Shown one piece after another: positions 48,286 to 56,006 of a stretch of 64,000 nucleotides of DNA; within the stretch, counting starts at the first letter, position 1; every line of letters starts with the position of its first letter. The position numbers and the translations under genes were made by a program. Source of the DNA: Sulfuricaulis limicola (GTDB taxonomy: Bacteria; Pseudomonadota; Gammaproteobacteria; Acidiferrobacterales; Sulfurifustaceae). Below the pieces are notes generated by a model. The model did not search any database. It saw nothing but the letters and a program-made list of their open reading frames with translations, and was not told the DNA's origin. Location: assembly GCF_002355735.1 (NCBI RefSeq), contig NZ_AP014879.1, positions 1,240,001-1,304,000 of the forward strand, read 5' to 3'.

Positions 48286-49224
48286 TTGAATAATCCGGCA
48301 AAGGCGGCACAGGCCAGTCACAGCATGAGTCCGTTTTACGTCGAGAACGAAGCGGCTTACCGGCGCTGGCGCACCGCCAAACTGGAGCGTTATCCCGCGA
48401 CGGCGGAGGAACTGGTGGTGCCGGTGGATAATCCGCTGGCGCTCACGGAGGCCGAGGCCGAGACGATGCTGAACATCTGTCGCAAAACCAACATGGTTAT
48501 CTACGCCAGCCGGGTGAAACGGGAAGACAAGGAAATCCCGCGCGCCGTGGGCGGGCGTTTCGGGCTGCATCGCCTCGACAGCAACATGCTCGCGGACGAT
48601 GACGGCATCAGCTTGCTGCAGGTGGTGCCGGGAAAATCGCAACGCGGTTACATTCCGTATTCCGACAAGCGCCTGTTGTGGCACACGGACGGCTATTACA
48701 ACAGCGCCGACAACCGCATCCGCGCGTTCGTGCTGCATTGTGTGTCGCCGGCGGCGCAAGGTGGCGAGAACAGCCTGCTGGATCACGAGATCGCCTACAT
48801 CCTGATGCGCGACGCCAATCCGGATTACGTCAGGGCGCTGATGGCGCCGGACGCCATGACCATTCCGGCCAACACCGAGGGAGGCAGCGAAACGCGCCCG
48901 GCGGTGACCGGCCCGGTGTTTTCCGTGGATCCGGCCGGCGGTAACCTGCACATGCGCTATACCGCGCGCACGCGTTCCATCGAATGGAAGCAGGATGCGG
49001 CCACGCGCGCGGCAGTGCAGTTCCTGGAAAACCTGCTGGCCGGTGCATCGCCTTACGTGTTCCGGCACACCATGGCGGCGGGGCAGGGCCTGATGTGCAA
49101 CAATGTGCTGCACAACCGCACCGCCTTCACGGATGACGCGGGCCGGGGGATCGCCCGGCTGGTATACCGGGCGCGTTATTACGATCGCGTTCGCGGGACA
49201 AACTTTAACGAGACGGGACACTGA
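48286..49224 (+). CDS. TauD/TfdA-type 2-oxoglutarate dioxygenase
   Basis: Fe(II)/2-oxoglutarate oxygenase of 312 residues from a TTG at 48286, or 299 from an ATG at 48325; no ribosome site decides. The iron-binding HTD is in LLWHTDGYY near residue 128, the distal His is probably in VLHNRTAF near 280, and the 2OG-binding Arg near 293 (ARLVYRARYY). Segment FGLHRLDSNMLADDDGIS is well conserved in look. It faces away from dsrA and starts a + strand cluster with a Cas6-like and a DsrC-like gene. Substrate is unknown; taurine is only the family name. Confidence 0.8.
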   Translation: MNNPAKAAQASHSMSPFYVENEAAYRRWRTAKLERYPATAEELVVPVDNPLALTEAEAETMLNICRKTNMVIYASRVKREDKEIPRAVGGRFGLHRLDSNMLADDDGISLLQVVPGKSQRGYIPYSDKRLLWHTDGYYNSADNRIRAFVLHCVSPAAQGGENSLLDHEIAYILMRDANPDYVRALMAPDAMTIPANTEGGSETRPAVTGPVFSVDPAGGNLHMRYTARTRSIEWKQDAATRAAVQFLENLLAGASPYVFRHTMAAGQGLMCNNVLHNRTAFTDDAGRGIARLVYRARYYDRVRGTNFNETGH

Positions 49225-49229
49225 GCATC

Positions 49230-49427
49230 ATGTTGCATCTGAGCGAAATACTTCTGCAACATCACGACATCGCGACCTTCGAACAATTGCTCGAAGTGGT
49301 GCGGAGCCGCGCGGAGTCGGAAATGTTTTTCCGCATTGACATCAAGCCGCCGTATCCGGACACGCCGGCGAACTGGGAAGACCAGCTCGAAGGCGCCTTC
49401 GTCGGCATTCATTCAGTGACCAAGTAA
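49230..49427 (+). CDS. Small conserved-looking protein
   Basis: A 65-residue protein that starts 6 bases after the dioxygenase stop. It is acidic, with a likely helix at residues 3-30 (LSEILLQHHDIATFEQLLEV) and a PPYPDTPANWEDQLEGAFVG tail. No family is recognised. Tight spacing with the dioxygenase and the following gene suggests a shared operon. Confidence 0.6.
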   Translation: MLHLSEILLQHHDIATFEQLLEVVRSRAESEMFFRIDIKPPYPDTPANWEDQLEGAFVGIHSVTK

Positions 49428-49435
49428 TATTTTTG

Positions 49436-49453
49436 AACCGCCAAGACGCCAAG
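49436..49453 (+). repeat. Family D half-repeat
   Basis: AACCGCCAAGACGCCAAG matches the left arm of the family D repeats, without the mirrored right arm. It lies between the 65-residue gene and the following gene and would be read as coding if a later start were not chosen. Confidence 0.8.
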
Positions 49454-49471
49454 ATTTTTAAGAGTCAACTC

Positions 49472-50179
49472 ATGAAATACCTCAAAGACGAAAGTTTCAG
49501 GATGGACATGGACAGCGCGGAAGACGTCCAGGAATCCGCCGTGCTGCTCGAAGCCCAGCTGGCGGAGTTCCGGCGCCAGATGCTGGAGCTGCCGCCCAAC
49601 TACGATCCGCTGGCGCGCGCCGACCTGCTGCTGCAAATCGGACGCACCCTGATACGGCTGGAAAAAAACCAGGACGCCTGGGACGCCGGCCGCGAGGCCT
49701 TCGATATTTTCACGGCGCGCGAGGCCTGGGAAGGCGCGGTGCAGGCCTGCGACATCATGTTCCTGGCGGACCAGCCGGAATCGCTCCCGGCGCTCGGGCA
49801 GGGCATCTGGCTCACCGTCACCTTTCCCATGGACCCGGAGCTGTCGGTGGCGATGTTGCAGCACGTGGTGGACGAGACCCCACCCGATTCCGACGGCGCC
49901 GCGGTGGCGGCGACGGTGGCGCACTATATAGTCGACCTGCGCGCCGAGGGGCGCCAGCGCGAAGACCTGATGTTTTACACCAACCAGTTGCTGGCGACGG
50001 TGGCGCGGCGCCACAGCGATGCGCAGAACCAGGAGGCCTTCAGCCGCTGGTTCAAGAAGCTCGAACTCGACGACCCGGCAAAGTTCCTGCCGCGCCTGCG
50101 CAATGTGGTGGACGTACTGGTGCAGGATGAGTGGTGGATCGACCGCGACGCGATCCACGCGAAGCTCCCGGTAAATTGA
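49472..50179 (+). CDS. Helical protein of unknown function in the dsr-flanking cluster
   Basis: A 235-residue, acidic, largely alpha-helical cytoplasmic protein. Helix pairs such as ARADLLLQIGRTLIRLEKNQ and AWDAGREAFDIFTAREAWEG (residues about 48-90) look like tetratricopeptide units, which would make it a scaffold. Trp-rich spots (FSRWFKKLELDD, DEWWIDRDAIH) are near the end. I start at the ATG at 49472 because the upstream 13 codons are family D repeat. I recognise no named family; its neighbours are a TauD-like oxygenase and a Cas6-like protein. Confidence 0.65.
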   Translation: MKYLKDESFRMDMDSAEDVQESAVLLEAQLAEFRRQMLELPPNYDPLARADLLLQIGRTLIRLEKNQDAWDAGREAFDIFTAREAWEGAVQACDIMFLADQPESLPALGQGIWLTVTFPMDPELSVAMLQHVVDETPPDSDGAAVAATVAHYIVDLRAEGRQREDLMFYTNQLLATVARRHSDAQNQEAFSRWFKKLELDDPAKFLPRLRNVVDVLVQDEWWIDRDAIHAKLPVN

Positions 50180-50187
50180 AAATTTGA

Positions 50188-50284
50188 ATAGACAGGATTA
50201 ACAGGATTTACAGGATTTAAGACATGAAAATTTATGTACCGTGCGCCTTTTTATATCCTGTTAATCCTGTAAATCCTGTCCATT
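50188..50284. repeat. Palindromic repeat, family F copy 2
   Basis: GACAGGATTAACAGGATTTA on the left and TTAATCCTGTAAATCCTGTC on the right, as at 23541. It fills the gap before the Cas6-like gene. Confidence 0.85.
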
Positions 50285-50310
50285 TATTTTATTTTTTATA
50301 GGTTTCCGGC

Positions 50311-50994
50311 ATGTTCTGGCAAGAAGCCAAAGAGAATGAGCACTACATCGTCCCGGACGATGTCGTGGATCTGGTGTTCAGCATCCAATGCCGTTGCCTG
50401 CCGGTGGATCATTCCTATGCGTTGTCGCAGGCCATTGCCGCGGCGCTTCCCTGGTTCGCCGACGAAGCGCATGCCGGCCTGCACACCATTCACGTGGCGG
50501 AGTCCGGCAACGGCTGGATGCGCCCGGACGATCCCAAGGCCCTGTTGCACCTGTCGCGCCGCACCAGGCTCATGCTGCGCCTGCCCCGGCAGCGTCTCGC
50601 GGACGCCGGCAAGCTGACCGGCCAGACGCTGGATGTCGGCGGCCACGCCATGCGGGTGGAAAAAGCCGTGGTCAAGCCGCTAAGCGCGATTACCACGCTG
50701 TTCTCGCGTTACATCGTTGCCGGTGAAGGCCTGGACGAAATGGCTTTCCTGCGCGAGGTGCAGGCATTGCTGGCCGACATGGGGATCAAGCCGAAAAAGA
50801 TGCTCTGCGGCATCGAGCACGTCATCGCCACGCCCGAGCGGAAAATCCATACGCGCAGCCTGATGCTGGCGGACCTGGACGTGGCGGAATCGGTACGGCT
50901 CCAGCAGCGGGGACTCGGCCCGTGGCGAACGCTGGGATGCGGGTTGTTCCTGCCGCACAAGGATATCAATGAAGTCCGGCCGGTGCTGGATTAA
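50311..50994 (+). CDS. Stand-alone Cas6-family protein (Cmx6-like)
   Basis: A 227-residue protein resembling the Cas6 family called subtype MYXAN or Cmx6. It has the ferredoxin-like (RAMP) opening VVDLVFSIQCRCLPVDHSYAL near residues 18-40, a His-rich stretch (AGLHTIHVAES) near 55, KPLSAITTLFSRYIV near 122, and near the end the Gly-rich loop GLGPWRTLGCGLFLPHKDI, a hallmark of Cas6 RNA endonucleases. No CRISPR array, cas1, cas3 or Cascade gene is in the window. Neighbours are a DsrC-like protein 90 bases downstream and a helical protein upstream. It may process or bind another RNA; that is inference. Confidence 0.75.
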   Translation: MFWQEAKENEHYIVPDDVVDLVFSIQCRCLPVDHSYALSQAIAAALPWFADEAHAGLHTIHVAESGNGWMRPDDPKALLHLSRRTRLMLRLPRQRLADAGKLTGQTLDVGGHAMRVEKAVVKPLSAITTLFSRYIVAGEGLDEMAFLREVQALLADMGIKPKKMLCGIEHVIATPERKIHTRSLMLADLDVAESVRLQQRGLGPWRTLGCGLFLPHKDINEVRPVLD

Positions 50995-51084
50995 GTCACG
51001 GGGCTTTTTGTATTATTCGCGTTTTTCCTGCGCCACCAATCAATAACATCCGTAACATTTGCCTGATATTCGAGGGGAACTTAA

Positions 51085-51423
51085 ATGAGCTATGAGCTTA
51101 ACGGTAAAACCATCGATACCGACGCCAACGGTTTTCTGAAAAACACCGAAGACTGGAGCAAGGACCTGGCCGAGCATATCGCCAAGCTGGAGGGCATTGC
51201 GCTGACCCAGAAACACTGGGACATCATCGAATACCTGCGCGACGCCTATTTCAACAACAACGGCGAACAGCCCAACACCCGTCACATCGTGAAGGCGATG
51301 GCGGACAAGTGGGGCACCAATGTCATCCAGAAGGACGTGTACGATCTGTTTCCGAAGGACCCGAGCAAGCAGGGCGGACGCATCTCCGGCCTGCCCGAAT
51401 CGCGCCGCAAGGGCGGCTATTAA
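51085..51423 (+). CDS. DsrC/TusE-family protein lacking both redox cysteines (RspA-like)
   Basis: A 112-residue DsrC homologue: SYELNGKTIDTDANGFLKNTEDW matches the DsrC opening (shown as SYELNGKTIDTDANGF and LKNTEDW), and LTQKHWDIIEYLRDAYFNNNGEQP the middle. The C-terminal arm is GGRISGLPESRRKGGY with no Cys; indeed I find no Cys in the protein. Family members of this kind have been grouped as RspA, with proposed regulatory roles. A good GGGGAA purine run precedes the ATG. Located after the Cas6-like gene and before a rhodanese. Confidence 0.88.
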   Translation: MSYELNGKTIDTDANGFLKNTEDWSKDLAEHIAKLEGIALTQKHWDIIEYLRDAYFNNNGEQPNTRHIVKAMADKWGTNVIQKDVYDLFPKDPSKQGGRISGLPESRRKGGY

Positions 51424-51492
51424 GCATACGCACGCTCCGGCTGTCAGCTTTCGGCACGCCACCCGCCTCCCGGTGGGCCGGCTGATGGCTGG

Positions 51493-52350
51493 ATGCTGAC
51501 AGTCATGCTCACCACCCTCGTCGATACCGAAACGCTGTCGCGGCATCTGGATGACCCGCGCTGGGTGGTCGTGGATTGCCGCTTCATTCTGACCGATCCG
51601 GAAGCGGGGCGGCGCGCCTATGCCGCCGGGCATATCCCCGGAGCGCGCTACGCCCATCTCAACGAAGACCTGTCGTCTCCCGTTACGCCTGTCAGCGGCC
51701 GGCATCCGTTGCCGTCTCCCGGCACGCTGGCGGAAAAACTCGGCCGCTGGGGTATCGACAAGCACAGCCAGGTCGTCGTCTACGACGATTCGTTCGGCGC
51801 CATGGCGGCGCGCCTGTGGTGGCTGCTGCGCTGGCTCGGGCACGAGGCGGTGGCGCTGCTCGATCTGGGCTATCCGAAGTGGGTGCGCGAGAAGCGGCCG
51901 ATCACACCCGACCTGCCGAAAATCCAGCCCACCCAGTTTCACCCGACCATCAACCATGCGATGTGCGTGGACGCCGATTACGTGATGCAAATGACGCGCG
52001 CGAAGGAAAGGTTTTTGATCGACGCGCGCGCGGAAGAACGTTTTCGCGGCGAGGTCGAGTTGCTGGACAAGGTGGCCGGCCACATCCCGGGCGCGATCAA
52101 CATGCCGTACGAGGACAATCTCGACTTCACCGGCGAATTCATGTCTGATGAAGCCTTGCGCGAGCACTACCAGTCGGTGCTGGGCCAGGCCCCGCCGGAA
52201 AAGGTCGTGCACATGTGCGGATCGGGCGTGACCGCCTGTCACAGCGTCCTGGCCATGGAACACGCCGGGCTTTCAGGCGCAAAATTGTATGCCGGCAGCT
52301 GGAGCGAGTGGATCACCGACCCGAACCGCCCGGTGGCCAAGGGCGAATAG
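51493..52350 (+). CDS. sseA: Two-domain rhodanese sulfurtransferase
   Basis: Thiosulfate or 3-mercaptopyruvate sulfurtransferase of 285 residues. The N-terminal inactive rhodanese domain has WVVVDCRFILTDPEAGRRAY and GIDKHSQVVVYDD; the C-terminal domain has the active loop MCGSGVTACH near residue 242, whose Cys carries persulfide. The loop CGSGVT fits mercaptopyruvate sulfurtransferases more than CRKGVT thiosulfate types. It may supply sulfane sulfur to the dsr relay. Two ATGs (51493, 51505) are possible starts. Confidence 0.9.
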   Translation: MLTVMLTTLVDTETLSRHLDDPRWVVVDCRFILTDPEAGRRAYAAGHIPGARYAHLNEDLSSPVTPVSGRHPLPSPGTLAEKLGRWGIDKHSQVVVYDDSFGAMAARLWWLLRWLGHEAVALLDLGYPKWVREKRPITPDLPKIQPTQFHPTINHAMCVDADYVMQMTRAKERFLIDARAEERFRGEVELLDKVAGHIPGAINMPYEDNLDFTGEFMSDEALREHYQSVLGQAPPEKVVHMCGSGVTACHSVLAMEHAGLSGAKLYAGSWSEWITDPNRPVAKGE

Positions 52351-52364
52351 TGAATATGATTTTG

Positions 52365-52526
52365 AACCGCCAAGGTGAGGCGGGGTCTTCGTGAACACAC
52401 TTAACGTGTGTTCACGCCGCCGAACGGGTGCAACGCGTTTTGTTGCACCTTGGGCCGCAACAAGGCCGCCAAGAAAAGCGGTTTTTTTTGAAACATAAAC
52501 TTGGCGTTCTTGGCGTCTTGGCGGTT
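52365..52526. repeat. Family D repeat interrupted by a nested element (copy 3)
   Basis: Left arm AACCGCCAAG at 52365-52374 and right arm TTGGCGTTCTTGGCGTCTTG followed by GCGGTT up to 52526 belong to family D, but the loop is expanded by about 90 bases of other palindromic DNA. It fills the gap between the rhodanese and the flavoprotein genes. Confidence 0.85.
52374..52449. repeat. Nested double-hairpin element, copy 2
   Basis: Box GGTGAGGCGGGGTCTTC (52374-52390), hairpin 1 (GTGAACACAC 52391-52400, loop TTAAC, GTGTGTTCAC 52406-52415), core GCCGCCGAACGGG (52416-52428), hairpin 2 (GGTGCAAC 52427-52434 with GTTGCACC 52442-52449). Same order and core as the copy in dsrN, with 12 of 13 core bases identical. 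Confidence 0.85.
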
Positions 52527-52556
52527 AATTTCTTTTTTTAGGATTTTATCGCTGTA

Positions 52557-53804
52557 ATGAAAAAAGTTGACGACTTCCGACTGAGGCTCGGCAAGAAAGA
52601 GCTGGTGCCGATCATGACCGGCGGCATGGGCGTCGATATTTCGACCGCGGAGCTTTCGCTGGTCGCGGCGCGCCTCGGCGGCATCGGACACATCTCGGAC
52701 GCCATGGTGCCGACGGTTTCTGACCGGCGCTTCAAGACCGGTTTCGTGAAGGAGAAGCAGAAGAAGTACAAGTACAACGTCGCCAACCGCGACAAGTCGG
52801 TGGTGCAGTTTGATCTCGTGCGGCTGGCCGAGGCGACCAAGCTGCACGTGGGGCGGACCATGGAGGCGAAGCAGGGCGACGGCCTGATCTTCATCAACAC
52901 CATGGAAAAGCTCACCATGGGCAGCCCACGCGATACCTTGCGCGTGCGCCTGACCTCCGCGATGGACGGCGGCATCGACGGCATCACGCTGAGCGCGGGT
53001 CTGCATCTCGGGTCGCTCGCGCTGGTCGAGGACCATCCGCGCTTTCGCGACGTGAAATTCGGCATCATCGTGTCGTCATTGCGCGCCCTGACGCTGTTTT
53101 TGCGCAAGAGCGCGCGGCTCAACCGCCTGCCGGACTACATCATCGTCGAGGGCCCGCTGGCTGGCGGCCATCTCGGTTTCGGCATGGACTGGGCGCAATA
53201 TGACCTCAAGACCATCGTCAACGAGATCCATCAGTTCCTCAAACAGGAGAATCTGAATATTCCGTTGATTCCTGCTGGCGGCATTTTCACCGGCAGCGAC
53301 GCGGTGGAATTCCTGGAAGCCGGCGCGGCAGCGGTGCAGGTGGCGACGCGTTTCACGGTGACGAAGGAATGCGGCCTGCCGACCAAGGTCAAGCAGGAAT
53401 ATTTCAAGGCCAACGAGAAAGACATCGAGGTCAACCTGATCTCGCCCACCGGCTATCCGATGCGCATGCTGAAGAACAGTCCGGCGATCGGCGCCGGCAT
53501 CCGCCCCAACTGCGAGGCCTACGGCTATCTGCTCGACAGTACCGGCAACTGCGCCTACATCGAGGCTTACAACCGCGAGCTGGACAAACACCCGGACGAG
53601 GAAAATATTTCGGTCATGGACAAGACCTGCCTGTGCACGCATATGCGCAACTTCGACTGCTGGACCTGCGGGCACTACACCTACCGGCTCAAGGACACAT
53701 CACGCAAGTTGCCGGACGGGAGTTACCGGATCCTGAATGCGGAGGACGTGTTCAAGGATTATCTCTACAGCACGGAGCATCGCATCGCCTTGCCGGCCGC
53801 ATAA
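52557..53804 (+). CDS. Nitronate-monooxygenase-like flavoprotein with Cys-rich C-terminus
   Basis: A 415-residue TIM-barrel flavoprotein of the 2-nitropropane dioxygenase family. Barrel segments: MTGGMGVDISTAELSLVAARLG near residue 21 (first FMN loop), IIVEGPLAGGHLGFGMDW near 197, IPAGGIFTGSDAVEFLEAGA near 238, and VQVATRFTVTKEC near 262. The final 90 residues are unusual, with Cys in NCEAYGY, NCAYIEAYN and the cluster KTCLCTHMRNFDCWTCGHYTY, which could bind iron-sulfur or zinc. Context with rhodanese and dsr genes suggests a sulfur-linked redox role, by inference. No strong ribosome site. Confidence 0.82.
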   Translation: MKKVDDFRLRLGKKELVPIMTGGMGVDISTAELSLVAARLGGIGHISDAMVPTVSDRRFKTGFVKEKQKKYKYNVANRDKSVVQFDLVRLAEATKLHVGRTMEAKQGDGLIFINTMEKLTMGSPRDTLRVRLTSAMDGGIDGITLSAGLHLGSLALVEDHPRFRDVKFGIIVSSLRALTLFLRKSARLNRLPDYIIVEGPLAGGHLGFGMDWAQYDLKTIVNEIHQFLKQENLNIPLIPAGGIFTGSDAVEFLEAGAAAVQVATRFTVTKECGLPTKVKQEYFKANEKDIEVNLISPTGYPMRMLKNSPAIGAGIRPNCEAYGYLLDSTGNCAYIEAYNRELDKHPDEENISVMDKTCLCTHMRNFDCWTCGHYTYRLKDTSRKLPDGSYRILNAEDVFKDYLYSTEHRIALPAA

Positions 53805-54419
53805 TCAGCGCTTCCGGCAGTAGCAGTAAATAAATTCCTGGTGTTTCCCCGACGGCGTCACGTGATTTTCCGTGATGCTGCGCTGGAGCGCATAGTTACC
53901 GCCGAATTCGCCGTACAGTTGTTCCGGCGTGTAGCGCGCGATGTCCAGCCCGCTGCACTGGAGCGGCCCGTGCGGACCGAAGGTCGCCACGATGACATGC
54001 CCGCCCGGTTTGACCGCGCGATCGACGGCGCTGACATAACGGCGCCGGTCCTCCGCGTCGGTCAGAAAATGAAACACCGCGCGGTCGTGCCAGACGTCGT
54101 AACCCTGTTCCGGCAGCCGGACCCTGGTAACGTCCGCTTCCAGCCACGTCACTTCGTTGGCGCGCGCGCCCAGCCGGGCCCGCGCGGTCTTGATAGCAGC
54201 GGGAGCAATATCCAGCACAGTGAGATTCGTGTAGCCCGCTGCCAGCAGATCATCCACCAGCGTGGAAGCGCCACCGCCGAGATCGATGATGCCGGCGTTT
54301 TTGTCGACGCCGGTGGCGTGAATCAGCTCCAGGGATTTTTCCAGACGCGTCTGATACCAGCTCACCTCGTTGGGTTTCTTGCTGGCGTAGACACCGTCCC
54401 AGTGATTTTTCCGGTCCAT
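53805..54419 (-). CDS. Class I SAM-dependent methyltransferase
   Basis: A 204-residue methyltransferase: KNHWDGVYASKKPNEVSWYQ opening, SAM motif I IIDLGGGASTLVDDLLAAGY near 44, LTVLDIAPAAI near 70, and DVWHDRAVFHFLTD near 105. The end CYCRKR has two Cys. Related proteins are annotated as thiol or tellurite methyltransferases, but the substrate is not evident. It abuts the flavoprotein gene tail to tail with no gap. Confidence 0.85.
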   Translation of the reverse strand: MDRKNHWDGVYASKKPNEVSWYQTRLEKSLELIHATGVDKNAGIIDLGGGASTLVDDLLAAGYTNLTVLDIAPAAIKTARARLGARANEVTWLEADVTRVRLPEQGYDVWHDRAVFHFLTDAEDRRRYVSAVDRAVKPGGHVIVATFGPHGPLQCSGLDIARYTPEQLYGEFGGNYALQRSITENHVTPSGKHQEFIYCYCRKR

Positions 54420-54522
54420 GCCGTCCTCGAACAGGCGTTGCAGGCAGCCTATCCTGGGCGCGGAAGCGCTGGCGCTACATGACCTGGATCAAGTGCGGCC
54501 GCGTCCCGCGGTGGCCACAGTT

Positions 54523-55140
54523 TCAGCGGTCAATAATCTCGCGTGATTTGTCATGCGCCGGATCGTCGGCCGGCAGGGCATCAGCGACCCATTCGCCTTT
54601 TTTCCAGCCCGGCACGGGGGTGGGACAATCCTGCTGCGGCACGAAGCGCGAGCGCTGCACCAGCTTCATCTTGTGGATGTAACGCGGGCAGTTGGCGAAC
54701 ACCTCGCGCGCCCGCACGCGCACGATGAACTGCGCTTCGGGATATTCCGCCATCAGCGGGTCGTCGCGGTGCAGCGTCGCCTCGCCGTTCAGCCGCATGC
54801 GCTTCTGGTTCTCGAAGTCGATGAACAGCATGCCCACCTGGCGCGTCCTGAGGATGTTCCCCATGCTGAGATACATGCCGTTGCCGTCGTAGCTGGGAAA
54901 CGCGAGGGTGTGTTCGTCCAGCACGCGCACAAAGCCGGGTTCACCGGCCTTGTAGGAACAATTCACCTGGCCGCGCTCGTCCACGGTGGCGATGAAGAAC
55001 ATGTCCAGGCGCTCGATGAATTCCCTGTCGCTGGGCAGGATGCTGTCCTGCACGATGGCCTCGTCGAGGCGATCGGCCAGACGGCGGGTGTCGAACTCGT
55101 CCTGAAGCTGCCGGCTGCCGTCATGATAGATGTCGGACAT
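54523..55140 (-). CDS. Pyridoxamine 5'-phosphate oxidase-like flavoprotein
   Basis: A 205-residue split-barrel protein, likely FMN-binding: FIERLDMFFIATVDERGQVNCSYKAG near residue 42, AFPSYDGNGMYLSMGNI near 80, and RQVGMLFIDFENQKRMRLNGEA near 100. I start at the ATG giving MSDIYHDGSRQ, after GGAGAC; the frame extends 24 codons further. Family members reduce small molecules or act on heme or nitro compounds. Role here unknown. Confidence 0.85.
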   Translation of the reverse strand: MSDIYHDGSRQLQDEFDTRRLADRLDEAIVQDSILPSDREFIERLDMFFIATVDERGQVNCSYKAGEPGFVRVLDEHTLAFPSYDGNGMYLSMGNILRTRQVGMLFIDFENQKRMRLNGEATLHRDDPLMAEYPEAQFIVRVRAREVFANCPRYIHKMKLVQRSRFVPQQDCPTPVPGWKKGEWVADALPADDPAHDKSREIIDR

Positions 55141-55227
55141 AGCGTCTCCTTTCCCGGGCGGGATCAGGCCCGCGGGGCCTGAGCGGTTTCTCCCTGATGC
55201 CGCGCCGTCCATGCCGGCGCGTTTTTA

Positions 55228-55788
55228 TTATTTGTGCTTGTCGGTGTGGTGGGTCTTGGTGCCCTCGGCGATGCGGTCCATGAGCGCGAACAACACCCCT
55301 GATATGATCAGCACGAAATGGATGCCGACCTTCCACGCCAGTTGCTTGTCGGCCACCGTCCAGGTCGCCAGATCGCCGGCCACGCCGATATTGGAAACGT
55401 TCACGAACGCCTTCAGCAGTTCGATGGCGGAGATCGCCACGATCGAGGCGATGAGTTTTACCTTGAGTCCGGAGAAATCCACCTTGCCCATCCAGCTCGG
55501 GCGGTCCTCGTGGCCGGCGGTGTCGATCTTGGAGACGAAATTCTCATAGCCGCTGAAAATGATGATGAGCAGCAGATTCGCGACCAGCGACATGTCCACC
55601 AGCGTCAGGATGGCGAGGATGACCCCGCTTTCGCTCATGGTGAAAATGGTCGGCAGCATGTGAAAGAAGTCCTGGCCGAATTTGACCAGCAGCAGGGCGA
55701 TGGAAATCACCAGGCCCAGATAAAACGGTGCCAGCAGCCAGCGGCTGTTGAAGATGATGACTTCCAGGGCGTGTTCGGTTCTTTTCAT
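55228..55788 (-). CDS. yqhA: YqhA/UPF0114 family membrane protein
   Basis: About 186 residues with four hydrophobic helices. The start MKRTEHALEVIIFNSRWLLAPFYLGL matches the family opening (shown as two parts: MKRTEHALEVIIF and NSRWLLAPFYLGL), followed by SLVANLLLIIIFSGYENFVSK and IEGLK-like IELLKAFVNV. Function is unknown in the family. I start at the ATG at 55788, not six codons earlier. Confidence 0.85.
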   Translation of the reverse strand: MKRTEHALEVIIFNSRWLLAPFYLGLVISIALLLVKFGQDFFHMLPTIFTMSESGVILAILTLVDMSLVANLLLIIIFSGYENFVSKIDTAGHEDRPSWMGKVDFSGLKVKLIASIVAISAIELLKAFVNVSNIGVAGDLATWTVADKQLAWKVGIHFVLIISGVLFALMDRIAEGTKTHHTDKHK

Positions 55789-55910
55789 GTCGGCGATGAC
55801 GTGCAATTTCAGGGGTTTGACTGGGCGGCATTATGTCGGGATTGCGCGAACAATCAAGCCCCGCCACGGTCTCGCTGTCCTGGTTATTTCTATTCCAGTC
55901 CGTAGGGCGC

Positions 55911-55983
55911 ATTAGGCGATAGCCGTAATGCGCCGGATGCAAGCTCCAGGCGACGCAATGCGTTGCGCTTATTGCGCCCCACG
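55911..55983. repeat. Palindromic repeat, family B copy 2
   Basis: CGTAGGGCGCATTAGGCG on the left and CGCTTATTGCGCCCCACG on the right, related to the copy at 18213. It lies in the 218-base gap between yqhA and msrB, which otherwise shows nothing clear. Confidence 0.75.
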
Positions 55984-56006
55984 GTCCCGTAATTTTGCGG
56001 CGGGTT

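Noticed and set aside
50188-50284. Possible CRISPR array near the Cas6-like gene (repeated ACAGGATT units)
   Set aside because: The units are 9-mers without unique spacers and form one inverted repeat that recurs at 23541. No repeat-spacer pattern exists anywhere in the window.
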